A model generated the notes under the pieces. That model made no database searches, was not told where the DNA came from, and saw only the letters and a list, made by a program, of their open reading frames with translations. Position numbers and translations under genes: made by a program. Below, piece by piece: positions 10,123 through 18,807 of a DNA stretch of 64,000 nucleotides. The stretch is from Georgenia faecalis (lineage in GTDB: Bacteria; Actinomycetota; Actinomycetes; Actinomycetales; Actinomycetaceae), in the NCBI RefSeq assembly GCF_003710105.1, contig NZ_CP033325.1:3162001-3226000 (forward strand). Direction: 5' to 3'. Positions within the stretch are counted from its first letter, which is position 1; each line of letters starts with the position of its first letter.

Positions 10123-10485
10123 ATGACACTCACGCTGGGCATGGTCACGTGCGACACCACCGACGCCGAGGCGCTCGCGGCCTGGTGGGCGGAGCAGACC
10201 GGAGCCGAGGTCACCGAGACGAACGACGGCTGGTTCGCCGTCGTCCGCGGTGGCGGCCTGCCCGTCATGCTCGCGTTCCAGAAGGTCGAGGAGCCGACCG
10301 CGGGCAAGAACAAGCTCCACCTCGACCTCCACGCCGAGGACCTCGACGCCGAGGTGGACCGCCTCCTCGCGGCCGGGGCCACCCTGGTCGCCCGGCGCGG
10401 GGACGAGAGCTTCCGCTGGGTGACGCTCGCCGACCCGCAGGGCAACGAGTTCTGCGTCGCGGCGCACGGCGCCGCGGACGCCTGA
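10123..10485 (+). CDS. VOC (glyoxalase/dioxygenase superfamily) protein
   Basis: This is a 120-residue protein with two beta-alpha-beta-beta-beta modules of the vicinal oxygen chelate fold. The ends are MVTCDTTDAEALAAWWAEQTGAEV and FRWVTLADPQGNEFCVA, and KLHLDLHAEDLDAEVDRLLAAGA lies in the middle. The D-PxGNEFC ending is typical of small actinobacterial glyoxalase-like proteins. Possible roles include metal-dependent isomerisation or ligand binding, and no specific substrate can be named. It is divergent from the hydrolase gene, with 42 bases between their starts. Confidence 0.85.
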   Translation: MTLTLGMVTCDTTDAEALAAWWAEQTGAEVTETNDGWFAVVRGGGLPVMLAFQKVEEPTAGKNKLHLDLHAEDLDAEVDRLLAAGATLVARRGDESFRWVTLADPQGNEFCVAAHGAADA

Positions 10486-10594
10486 CGCCGGCGCCCTCGC
10501 AGGCGGGTCGCGGCGCCGTGACCCCATTGCAATCCACAGCCCCTGTCCGACGCGGAGAACGCGCTTACGCTGGAACCACTGCCGCTGCGCACCG

Positions 10595-11488
10595 ATGTGG
10601 GTGGTCACGATGACGAGTCCTCTCAGCACCGACCAGATGACCGCGCCGGCGCTCGCCGAGGCGGTCTACCGCGACGGCCTCGCCCTCCTCCCGAACGCCT
10701 TCCCGCGGGAGTGGGCCGGCCGACTCGACGACGACCTCGCCCGCGAGTTCATCGCCGCCCTGCGCAGCCCCGGCGGGGTGGCGCCCCGAGGCTGGAACCG
10801 CTTCTACTTCGAGCCCTTCGCCGAGCGGGTACCGGCGTTCCTCGACGTCGTCACGCACCCGGTGATCGCCGCCCTCTCCGCGCACCTCTTCGGTCCCGAC
10901 TGGCAGGTGGTCGAGCTCGGCTGCGACATCCCCCTCCCGGGGGCGATCAACCAGCCCTGGCACCGGGACTTCCCCATGCCCGAGATCACCCGCCGCGAGC
11001 GCCGGCTCACGTCGATCGCCGTGAACATCACCGCGCTCGACGTCGTCGACGCCCCCTTCCAGGCCGTCCCGGGCACCCAGCTCGACGACGGCGAGGACTT
11101 CGAGGACGCCATGTTCCCGCCGGGCGAGCGGGTGCCGGACCTCGAGGGCCGGATGCGCTCGTTCCACGCCCGGATGGGCAACCTGTCGGTGCGCTCGGGC
11201 CTCATCGTCCACCGCGGGTCCGCGATGGGCATCGGCTCACGCATGCGGCAGGTCGCCATCGTCGGCATCGTCGCCCCCGACGACCCGGCCGTCGTCGAGC
11301 GGCGCGCCGACCCGTACGACCCGCACCCGCCGCGGATCCGGATGTCGCAGGAGTACGCGGACTCCGTCCCGCCCCACGTCCTCGACCACATCAGCGTGGA
11401 GGTCGTCGCGCCGACGGCGGCCGCGCTGCCGCCCTACCGCACGGAGCACCTCTTCGAGGGGCTGCGCATGAGCGCGCTCCAGGCGTGA
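10595..11488 (+). CDS. Phytanoyl-CoA dioxygenase (PhyH) family Fe(II)/2-oxoglutarate oxygenase
   Basis: This gene encodes a 297-residue jelly-roll oxygenase. The metal-binding HxD is in QPWHRDFPMPE and the distal His is in GLIVHRGSAMG. The segment NITALDVVDAPFQAVPGTQ is the usual PhyH strand before the loop that lies over the active site. Fe(II) and 2-oxoglutarate would be the cofactors, hydroxylating an unknown substrate. Two Met starts are possible, 10595 and 10610; neither has a clear ribosome site. A TACGCT -10-like element lies at 10566-10571, giving a short leader. It may be co-transcribed with no other gene. Confidence 0.85.
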   Translation: MWVVTMTSPLSTDQMTAPALAEAVYRDGLALLPNAFPREWAGRLDDDLAREFIAALRSPGGVAPRGWNRFYFEPFAERVPAFLDVVTHPVIAALSAHLFGPDWQVVELGCDIPLPGAINQPWHRDFPMPEITRRERRLTSIAVNITALDVVDAPFQAVPGTQLDDGEDFEDAMFPPGERVPDLEGRMRSFHARMGNLSVRSGLIVHRGSAMGIGSRMRQVAIVGIVAPDDPAVVERRADPYDPHPPRIRMSQEYADSVPPHVLDHISVEVVAPTAAALPPYRTEHLFEGLRMSALQA

Positions 11489-11569
11489 GCGCGGGCCGGA
11501 CCACCAAACCGGCCGGATTCCTTGCACGATCCTCACATCACCACCACGGGTCGCGCGCGGTGCCGCTCC

Positions 11570-11575
11570 TAGGCT
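11570..11575 (+). promoter_or_regulatory. Candidate leaderless -10 element for the response regulator
   Basis: TAGGCT ends 7 bases before ATG11583 in the context TAGGCTCGGTCCCATG. Almost the same string precedes the TOBE regulator gene at 35700. There is no ribosome site, consistent with a leaderless mRNA. Confidence 0.55.
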
Positions 11576-11582
11576 CGGTCCC

Positions 11583-12284
11583 ATGACCGACCCCACGCCC
11601 GCCGCGCGGCCCGCGGTGCTCGTCGTCGAGGACGACCCGACGATCAACGACGGCCTCTCGCAGCGGCTGCGCGCCGAGGGGTTCGACGTCGTCCAGGCGT
11701 TCGACGGCCCCGGGGCGGTGACCGCGTTCGAGCGCGAGCGCCCCGACGTCGTCGTCCTCGACGTCATGCTGCCCGGGTTCGACGGCGTCGAGGTGTGCCG
11801 CCGGATCCAGGCGCTGCGCGCCGTCCCCGTGCTCATGCTCACCGCCCGGGTGGAGGAGACGGACGTGCTCGTCGGCCTCGCCGTCGGCGCCGACGACTAC
11901 GTGACCAAGCCGTTCCGGGTCCGTGAGGTGGTGGCCCGCATCCGCGCGCTGCTGCGGCGCGTCGAGCGGGCCCGTGAGCTCGCCGCCGCGGCGCCGGCCC
12001 GCCTGGAGCTGGGCTCCCTCGCCCTCGACCGAGCGGCGCGCCGGGTCTGGGTCGACGGCGCGGAGGTGCACCTCGCGCCGCTGGAGTTCGACCTCCTCAT
12101 GACCCTCGCCGCCCAGCCCGGCACGGTCCGCACCCGCGAGGAGCTCATGGGCGAGGTCTGGGGGTGGGCGGACGCGCGCGGGACCCGGACCCTGGACACC
12201 CACGTCCGTGCGCTGCGCGCCAAGATCGGGGCGTCGCGCGTGCGGACCGTGCACGGCGTCGGCTACGCCGTGGAGCCGGCGTGA
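11583..12284 (+). CDS. OmpR/PhoB-family response regulator
   Basis: This gene encodes a 233-residue two-component transcription regulator. The receiver domain (residues 10-125) has the acidic pair in VVEDDP, the phospho-acceptor Asp60 in VVVLDVMLP, Thr in LMLTAR and Lys in YVTKPF. The winged-helix DNA-binding domain (135-230) has LAPLEFDLLMTLA and RTLDTHVRALRAKIG, ending VHGVGYAVEP. The next gene is its cognate sensor kinase and overlaps it by four bases. The signal and target genes are not evident. Confidence 0.96.
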   Translation: MTDPTPAARPAVLVVEDDPTINDGLSQRLRAEGFDVVQAFDGPGAVTAFERERPDVVVLDVMLPGFDGVEVCRRIQALRAVPVLMLTARVEETDVLVGLAVGADDYVTKPFRVREVVARIRALLRRVERARELAAAAPARLELGSLALDRAARRVWVDGAEVHLAPLEFDLLMTLAAQPGTVRTREELMGEVWGWADARGTRTLDTHVRALRAKIGASRVRTVHGVGYAVEPA

Positions 12285-14887
12285 GCGCCGCCCCGCCGCC
12301 GGCCCGGCCGCTGGACCGGGTCGGCTCGATCAAGCTGAAGATCGGGCTGCTCGTCGGCCTCAGCGTGCTCGCCACCGCGCTCGTCGTGCAGATCGGGGCG
12401 GGTGCAGGCGTGCCGGTGTGGCTCACCCTCCCCGTGACGGCGGCCGCGGCCCTGGGCGTCACGCAGTGGCTCGCCCAGGGCATGACGGCGCCCCTGCGGG
12501 AGATGACGGCGGCCGCCGCCCGGATGGCCACCGGGGACTACTCCCAGCGGGTCACCGCGACCTCCACCGACGAGGTGGGCCGGCTGGCGCGCGCCTTCAC
12601 CACCATGGCCGTCGACCTCGCCACGGCCGACCAGCAGCGCCGGGCGCTCGTCGCCACCGTCTCGCACGAGCTGCGCACCCCGCTGGCCGCCCAGCGGGTG
12701 CTCCTGGAGAACCTCGTCGACGGCGTGGTCCGCCCCGACGACGCGGCCCTCGCCACGGCCCTGGCCCAGTCGGAGCGGCTCAGCGCGCTCGTCGGCGACC
12801 TGCTCGACATCGCCCGGGTCGACGGCGGCGCGGCCTCCCTCGACCTCGGCCCGGTCCCCGTGGCGGAGCTGCTCGACCAGGCCGTCGCCGAGGCCGCGAT
12901 CGGTGCCCGCGCCGTGCGGTTCGACGTCGAGGTCCACCCCGCCGACCTCGTGGTCTCCGGCGACCGGGCCCGGCTCGCGCAGGTCGCCGCCAACCTGCTC
13001 GACAACGCCGCGCGCCACTCCCCGGCCGGCGGCACGGTGTGGGTGCGCGCCGCCGCCGGCGTCGACCGCTGGTCGCTCGAGGTCGCCGATGAGGGGCCCG
13101 GCATCCCCGCCGGGCTCGAGGAGCACGTCTTCACCCGGTTCGGCTCCGCCGAGGCCGACGGCGGGGGTGGGACCGGCCTCGGCCTGGCCATCGCGAGCTG
13201 GGTGTGCGAGATGCATGGCGGTTCCATCGCCGCGCTGCCCCCAGAGGGGACCCGGACCGGCGCGCGGATCCGCGCCGACCTGCCCCTCGATCCGGCCCCG
13301 GCCGCACCCGTGCCGCCGGCGGCAGCCGCGCCAGCGGCCGCGCCCACCGCGGCCACCTCGCCCGCGGCGACGTCACCCGCGCTCGCCCGCCCCGCCGCCT
13401 CCTCCGCCCTCTCCGCGCCCACCTCCCCCGCCGTCCCCACCTCCCCCAGCGCCACCGACTCCTTCCTCGGCGACGTGTGGCCGGAGTCCGGGCTGAGCAC
13501 CGCCCCCACCCCCGTGCTGGCCTCCCTCGGCATCGGCGCCCTGGCCGCCGCGGTGCTGCCGAACCGCGAGCTGGGGCTCGGCGCCTTCGCCGTCCTGCTC
13601 CTCGCCGGCGCCCTCGTCCTCGCCATGTCACCGCGGCGCACCCAGCCCTGGACCGTCCTGTCCGCCGCGCTGAGCGTGGCCCTGGGCTCCTTCGTCGTCC
13701 TGCGGGACACCGGCTGGCTGGCGGTCCTCGCCCTCCTCGTCGTCGGCGCGCTCGTGACGACGGCCCTCACCGGCGCCCACCGGGTACTGGCGATGGTCGC
13801 CGGCGCGCTGGCCTGGGTCCTCTCGGCGGTGCGCGGCCTGCCCCTGCTCAGCCGGACGCTCACCGCCCTGAGCCGGCACCGCCGGCTGTGGCCGGTGCTG
13901 CGCACGGCCGCGCTCTCGCTCCTCGCGCTCGTGGTCTTCGGCGGCCTGTTCGCCTCCGGTGACCCGGTGTTCGGGTCCTGGGTGGCCCCGCTCGTCCCCG
14001 ACCTCGCCTGGGACGACCTCATCCTGCGCGCGTTCGTCCTCGTCGCCGTCGGCGGCTCGGTCCTCGCCGCGTGCTACCTCGCCCTCAACCCGCCCCGGGT
14101 GGAGGCTCTGGGACCGGGGCGGCCCCGCCCGGTGCAGCGGACGTGGGAGTGGCTGGTACCCGTCGCCCTGGTGATCGCGGTGTTCGCCGGCTTCGTCGTC
14201 GCGCAGGCGTCGGCGATGTGGGGCGGGCACGACTACGTCCGGCGGGTCACCGGGATGACCTACTCCGAGTACGTCCACCAGGGGTTCGGGCAGCTCACCG
14301 TCGCGACGGCGCTGACGCTGGCGACCATTGCGCTCACGGTGCGCAAGGCGCCCCAGGCCCCCGGCCGCGAGCGCACCCTGCTGCGCGTCGCCCTCGGCAT
14401 CCTCTGCGCCCTCACCCTGGTGGTCGTCGCGTCCGCCTTGTTCCGCATGTCGGTGTACCAGGAGGCGTTCGGCTTCACCGTGCTGCGTGTGCTCGTCGAC
14501 GCCTTCGAGCTGTGGCTCGGCCTGGTGGTGGTCCTCGTCGTCGTCGCGGGCATCCGGTGGTCGGGCCGGTGGCTCCCGCGCGCGGCCCTGGTCTCCGGCG
14601 CGGCGTTCCTCCTCGTCATCGGCGCCGCCAACCCGGACGCGTGGGTCGCCGCCCAGAACATCGACCGGTTCGAGGAGACCGGCAAGATCGACACCGCCTA
14701 CCTGTCCACCCTGAGCCCGGACGCGACGCCGACGATCCTCGCCGGCCTACCGCCCGACCTCGCGGCCTGCTCGCTGCGCCCGGTCGACCCGCCCCCGGAC
14801 GTCCTGTCCTGGAACCTCGGCCGCGCCCGCGCCGCGGACGCCCTCGAGGACGTGCGGCTCGTCGGGACCCGGGCCGGCTGCCCCTAG
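12281..14887 (+). CDS. Sensor histidine kinase fused to a DUF4173-like multi-membrane domain
   Basis: This is an 868-residue fusion. Residues 20-65 hold two membrane helices, followed by HAMP (70-120), the phospho-acceptor His129 in VSHELRTP, the N box LLDNAARHSP and the G boxes DEGPGIP and GGTGLGLAIA, ending near 335. A Pro/Ala/Ser/Thr-rich linker (about 340-405) leads to some ten membrane helices. This region contains GMTYSEYVHQGFGQL, a hallmark of the DUF4173/DUF4153 family, and a short outside tail with two Cys. The GTG start overlaps the regulator stop (GTGA). The stop shares CTAG with the convergent SulP gene. The membrane region could be a sensor, a transporter-like input, or a separate activity tethered to the kinase. 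The fusion is continuous in frame over the whole length. Confidence 0.9.
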   Translation: MSAAPPPARPLDRVGSIKLKIGLLVGLSVLATALVVQIGAGAGVPVWLTLPVTAAAALGVTQWLAQGMTAPLREMTAAAARMATGDYSQRVTATSTDEVGRLARAFTTMAVDLATADQQRRALVATVSHELRTPLAAQRVLLENLVDGVVRPDDAALATALAQSERLSALVGDLLDIARVDGGAASLDLGPVPVAELLDQAVAEAAIGARAVRFDVEVHPADLVVSGDRARLAQVAANLLDNAARHSPAGGTVWVRAAAGVDRWSLEVADEGPGIPAGLEEHVFTRFGSAEADGGGGTGLGLAIASWVCEMHGGSIAALPPEGTRTGARIRADLPLDPAPAAPVPPAAAAPAAAPTAATSPAATSPALARPAASSALSAPTSPAVPTSPSATDSFLGDVWPESGLSTAPTPVLASLGIGALAAAVLPNRELGLGAFAVLLLAGALVLAMSPRRTQPWTVLSAALSVALGSFVVLRDTGWLAVLALLVVGALVTTALTGAHRVLAMVAGALAWVLSAVRGLPLLSRTLTALSRHRRLWPVLRTAALSLLALVVFGGLFASGDPVFGSWVAPLVPDLAWDDLILRAFVLVAVGGSVLAACYLALNPPRVEALGPGRPRPVQRTWEWLVPVALVIAVFAGFVVAQASAMWGGHDYVRRVTGMTYSEYVHQGFGQLTVATALTLATIALTVRKAPQAPGRERTLLRVALGILCALTLVVVASALFRMSVYQEAFGFTVLRVLVDAFELWLGLVVVLVVVAGIRWSGRWLPRAALVSGAAFLLVIGAANPDAWVAAQNIDRFEETGKIDTAYLSTLSPDATPTILAGLPPDLAACSLRPVDPPPDVLSWNLGRARAADALEDVRLVGTRAGCP

Positions 14888-16452
14888 AGGCCGCCGCCGA
14901 GGTGCCCCGCGAGGCGGGCGTGCCGCTGGGCGCTCGCCTCGTCCAGGCCGGTGATCGTCACCGTCGTCCCCTTGGCCGCGTACTTCGTCGTGATGGCGTC
15001 GAGCGTCGCCACCGTGGAGGCGTCCCAGACGTGGGCGCGGGAGAGGTCGATGACGACGTTCGCGGGGTCGCCGGTGTAGTCGAACTGGTAGACGAGGTCG
15101 TTGCTCGACGCCCAGAACAGCTCCCCCACGACGGCGTACACCCGGGTGCCCGGGTCCGGGTGGGCGACGTCGACCACCTCGGTCATGTGGGCGACGCGCC
15201 GGGCGAACATGAGCGCGGCGACGACGACCCCGCTGATGACGCCGTACGCGAGGTTGTGCGTGCCCACGGTGACGGCGACGGTGGTGAGCATGACGGCGGT
15301 CTCCGAGAGCGGCATCCGGCGCAGCGTGGCCGGGCGGACCGAGTGCCAGTCGAAGGTGCCGACGGAGACCATGATCATCACCGCGACGAGGGCGGCCATG
15401 GGAATCGTGGCGACGAGGTCGCCCAGCCCGACGACGAGCACGAGGAGGAACACCCCGGCGAGGAACGTGGAGATCCGGGTCCGCGCGCCCGACTCCTTCA
15501 CGTTGATCATCGTCTGGCCGATCATCGCGCAGCCACCCATGCCCCCGAAGAAGCCGGTGACGACGTTCGCCACGCCCTGGCCCCACGCCTCGCGCGTCTT
15601 GTCGGAGCGGGTGTCGGTGACGTCGTCGACGAGCTTGGCGGTCATGAGGGACTCCATGAGGCCCACGAGCGCCATCGTCGCCGCGAACGGCGCGATGATC
15701 GCCAGGGTCTCCAGCGTCAGCGGCACGTCGGGCAGGAGCAGCGACGGCAGGGAGTCGGGCAGGTCGCCCTCGTCGCCGACGTCGGGGACGGCGAGCGCGA
15801 ACACCACCGTGACGACGGTGAGCAGGACGATCGCCACGAGCGGCGCGGGCACCGCCGTCGTCAGGCGCGGCAGTCCTACGATGAGGGCGATGCCGGCGGC
15901 GACCATGGCGTAGACCGCCCAGGGGACGCCCGTGAGGTGGGGGAGCTGGGCGACGAAGACGAGGATCGCCAGGGCGTTGACGAAGCCCACCATGACGCTG
16001 CGCGGGATGAACCGCATGAGCCGGGCCACCCCGAGCAGGGCGAGGACCACCTGGATGAGGCCGCCGAGGATCACCGTGGCGATGAGGTAGTCGAGCCCGT
16101 GGTCGCGGACCACCGGCGCGACGACCAGGGCGACGGCGCCCGTCGCGGCGGAGATCATCGCGGGGCGGCCCCCGAGGAACGCGAGGGTCACCGCCATGGT
16201 GAAGGAGGCGAACAGCCCCACCCGCGGGTCGACGCCGGCGATGATGGAGAACGAGATCGCCTCGGGGATGAGGGCGAGGGCGACGACCAGCCCGGCGAGC
16301 ACCTCGGTGCGCAGCCGCGCCGGCGAGCGCAGCGCGGCCCGGACGCTGTGGTCGGGGCGGAGGCTGTCGACCCGGACGCCGTCGGTCCGGACGCCGTGGT
16401 CGGGGCGCCGCCCGGGCGCGCGGTCCGGTGCGGCGGCAGGGGTGGAGGGCAC
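14884..16452 (-). CDS. SulP family inorganic anion transporter
   Basis: This gene encodes a 522-residue membrane transporter of the SLC26/SulP family, moving sulfate, bicarbonate or another anion. The N-terminal core has about 12-14 helices, with the family stretch GLVVALALIPEAISFSIIAGVDPRVGLF and GGMGGCAMIGQTMIN. The cytoplasmic STAS domain occupies about residues 420-510 (VYAVVGELFWASSNDL...VIDLSRAHVWDASTVATLD). GTG16452 is chosen because GGGAGA lies 5-10 bases upstream. No carbonic anhydrase gene is adjacent, so the substrate is open. It is convergent with the kinase fusion, sharing the four bases CTAG at the stops. Confidence 0.93.
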   Translation of the reverse strand: MPSTPAAAPDRAPGRRPDHGVRTDGVRVDSLRPDHSVRAALRSPARLRTEVLAGLVVALALIPEAISFSIIAGVDPRVGLFASFTMAVTLAFLGGRPAMISAATGAVALVVAPVVRDHGLDYLIATVILGGLIQVVLALLGVARLMRFIPRSVMVGFVNALAILVFVAQLPHLTGVPWAVYAMVAAGIALIVGLPRLTTAVPAPLVAIVLLTVVTVVFALAVPDVGDEGDLPDSLPSLLLPDVPLTLETLAIIAPFAATMALVGLMESLMTAKLVDDVTDTRSDKTREAWGQGVANVVTGFFGGMGGCAMIGQTMINVKESGARTRISTFLAGVFLLVLVVGLGDLVATIPMAALVAVMIMVSVGTFDWHSVRPATLRRMPLSETAVMLTTVAVTVGTHNLAYGVISGVVVAALMFARRVAHMTEVVDVAHPDPGTRVYAVVGELFWASSNDLVYQFDYTGDPANVVIDLSRAHVWDASTVATLDAITTKYAAKGTTVTITGLDEASAQRHARLAGHLGGGL

Positions 16453-16657
16453 GGCGATCTCCCGCGGTCTGGGGCGACGTACGCCCGTGGTCAGGGCGGC
16501 GCGTCGTCACACCGGCGCCGGCGACGGCGGACCGCCGCGAGCGCGGAGACTCTAGCCGACCCACGCGCCAGGGAACCCACCGCACCCACCGCACCTTGGA
16601 CCCCCCGGCCCGGCGTGCCAGGATCACCACGAACATCCGACGACGATCGGCAACACC

Positions 16658-17644
16658 GTGAGCACCGCAGCGCCACCCCGCCCCGACGACGCGCCCGACG
16701 ACGTCCCCGGTGACGTCCTGGTCGTCCGGGACCTCGTCCGCCGCTACGGCGACCTCACCGCCGTCGACGGCGTCTCCTTCTTCATCGCCCCCGGCGAGAC
16801 GTACGGGCTGCTCGGGCCCAACGGGGCGGGCAAGACGACGACCATCTCCATGGTCGCGGGGCTGCTCGCCGCCGACTCGGGCACCGTCACCGTGGCGGGC
16901 CGGCGGATGGGGCCGGGCGAGGTGGGCGTCAAGGCGCACATCGGCCTCGTCCCCCAGGACCTCGCGATCTACCCCGAGCTCACTGCCCGGGAGAACCTCA
17001 CGTTCTTCGGCAAGCTCGAGGGGCTGCGCGGCGCGGCGCTCACCCGCCGCGTCGACGAGGTCCTCGACCTCGTGGCGCTGTCCGACCGGGCACGCGACGC
17101 GACGAAGGAGTTCTCCGGCGGGATGAAGCGCCGCCTCAACATCGGCATCGGGCTCATCCACCAGCCCACCCTGCTCATCCTCGACGAGCCGACCGTGGGG
17201 GTGGACCCCCAGTCCCGCAACGCCATCCTCGAGTCGGTCGAGGCCCTCTCCGGGGAGGGGATGGCGGTCCTCTACACCACGCACTACATGGAGGAAGCCG
17301 AGCGCCTCTGTGACCGGATCGCCATCGTCGACTCCGGCCGCATCCAGGCCGAGGGCACGCGCGGCGAGCTCATCACCCTCACCGGCGGCGTCGACACCAT
17401 CCGCCTCGGCGGGAGCGGGGACACCGCCCGGGCCGCCACCGCGCTGCGCGCGCTCGCCCCCGTGGTCGACGTCCACGCCGAACGGCGCGCGCTCACGCTC
17501 ACCGTGCACGACGCCCCCACCGCCGTCGCGGTGGTCGTCACCACCGCGACGACGGCCGGCATGGCGCTCGACGACGTCGAGATCACCCGGCCGGACCTCG
17601 AGTCGGTGTTCCTCCACCTCACCGGCAAGGCGTTGCGGGACTGA
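16658..17644 (+). CDS. ABC exporter ATP-binding protein (DrrA-like)
   Basis: This gene encodes a 328-residue ATPase that powers the two ABC-2 permeases encoded after it. Walker A is GPNGAGKTTT, the Q loop is VPQDLAIYPELTARENL, the signature is EFSGGMKRRLNIG, Walker B is LLILDEPTVGVDPQSR, and the H loop is YTTHYMEEAERLCDR. The C-terminal 90 residues (from about 240) form the extra domain typical of the drug-export DrrA type. It starts with GTG16658. The gene ends in TGATG with the next gene, overlapping by one base. Drug or lipid export is likely, and the substrate is unknown. Confidence 0.95.
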   Translation: MSTAAPPRPDDAPDDVPGDVLVVRDLVRRYGDLTAVDGVSFFIAPGETYGLLGPNGAGKTTTISMVAGLLAADSGTVTVAGRRMGPGEVGVKAHIGLVPQDLAIYPELTARENLTFFGKLEGLRGAALTRRVDEVLDLVALSDRARDATKEFSGGMKRRLNIGIGLIHQPTLLILDEPTVGVDPQSRNAILESVEALSGEGMAVLYTTHYMEEAERLCDRIAIVDSGRIQAEGTRGELITLTGGVDTIRLGGSGDTARAATALRALAPVVDVHAERRALTLTVHDAPTAVAVVVTTATTAGMALDDVEITRPDLESVFLHLTGKALRD

Positions 17645-18807
17645 TGCGCCAGCTGTGGACGATGACGGTGTCCGACCTCCGCCAACGGCTCCGTGACCGG
17701 TCGGTGCTCCTCTACGGCCTCGTCGTGCCGCTCGCGCTCATGGTTGTCTTCGACCTCACCCTCGGGGACCAGGAGGTCGAGCTCGAGCCCCTGACCGTCG
17801 CGGTCGCGGCGCCCGAGGGCGACGTCCTCGCGGACGCCGTGGTCACCGTCCTCGGCGACCTCGGTGACCTCGACGTCACCGTCGAGGAGGTCTCGGCCGA
17901 CGCGGCGTCGGCGCGCGTCGCCGACGGCGAGGCCGGCCTGGCGGTCATCGTGCCCGCCGGGTTCACCGACGCGGTGACGGCCGGTGAGGGACCCGTGGTC
18001 GAGGTCGTCGAGGGCGACGGCACCGGCCTCGAGGGCGACGTCGTGCTCTCGGTGCTCGACGCGGTCCTCGACCAGCTCGCCGCCGGCGCCCTCACCGCGG
18101 CCGCCGGCGCCGAGGCGGGCCTGCCGGCCGAGGTGGTGGCCTCCCTCGGCCAGGCGGCCCTCGCGTCGGCACCCGTCCTCACGCTGGAGGAAGGCGAGGC
18201 CGCCAACGAGCAGCTGAGCGCCAGCGGGGCCCTGGTGGCCGGGCAGGCGGGGCTGTTCCTCCTCTTCACCGTGGGCTTCGGCGTCCTCGGCCTCGTCGCC
18301 GAGCGGGAGACGGGCACGATGCCGCGGCTGCGCTCGATGCCCATGCGACCGGGCCTCATCGTCGCGGCCAAGGCCCTGGTGAGCTACCTCCTCGGGGTCG
18401 GCGCCACGGCGGTCCTCCTCACCGCGGGCTCGGTGCTCTTCGACGTCTCCTTCGGTTCCCCCGTGGCCGTCGCGGCGCTCGTCCTCGCCGCCGTCGCCGC
18501 GGCCACCTCGCTGATGTTCGTCATCGCCCGGGTGGCCCGCACCGCCGAGCAGGCCAACGCCGTCCAGTCGATCTTCGCGCTCGTCCTCGGCCTCACCGGC
18601 GGCGCGTTCTTCCCGCTCAGCGCCACCGGCCTGGCCGGGCAGCTCCTCGACGTCAACCCGGTCGCCGCCCTCACCCGCGGGCTCGGCATCACCTCCGGCG
18701 GCGGCGGTCTCGCGGACCTCGGCGTGCCGGTGCTGACGATGCTCGGTTTCGCCGTCGTCTGCGTGGTTCTCGCCCGGCTGGTCCCGGACCGGGGGGAGGC
18801 GCGATGA
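17644..18807 (+). CDS. ABC-2 type exporter permease
   Basis: This is a 387-residue membrane protein. One N-terminal helix (SVLLYGLVVPLALMVVFDLTL) is followed by a large extracytoplasmic Glu/Val-rich domain of about 180 residues. Five more helices follow, including the LVAERETGTMPRLRSMPMRPG coupling loop that contacts the ATPase. It is the middle gene of a three-gene exporter and overlaps the genes on both sides by one and four bases, implying translational coupling. It likely forms a heterodimer with the next gene product. Confidence 0.92.
   Translation: MRQLWTMTVSDLRQRLRDRSVLLYGLVVPLALMVVFDLTLGDQEVELEPLTVAVAAPEGDVLADAVVTVLGDLGDLDVTVEEVSADAASARVADGEAGLAVIVPAGFTDAVTAGEGPVVEVVEGDGTGLEGDVVLSVLDAVLDQLAAGALTAAAGAEAGLPAEVVASLGQAALASAPVLTLEEGEAANEQLSASGALVAGQAGLFLLFTVGFGVLGLVAERETGTMPRLRSMPMRPGLIVAAKALVSYLLGVGATAVLLTAGSVLFDVSFGSPVAVAALVLAAVAAATSLMFVIARVARTAEQANAVQSIFALVLGLTGGAFFPLSATGLAGQLLDVNPVAALTRGLGITSGGGGLADLGVPVLTMLGFAVVCVVLARLVPDRGEAR

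Noticed and set aside
14747-17617. A 956-residue minus-strand open frame spanning the kinase end, SulP and ABC genes
   Set aside because: It is out of frame with SulP and antisense to the ABC gene; the protein is Arg/Pro/Gly noise from third-position GC.
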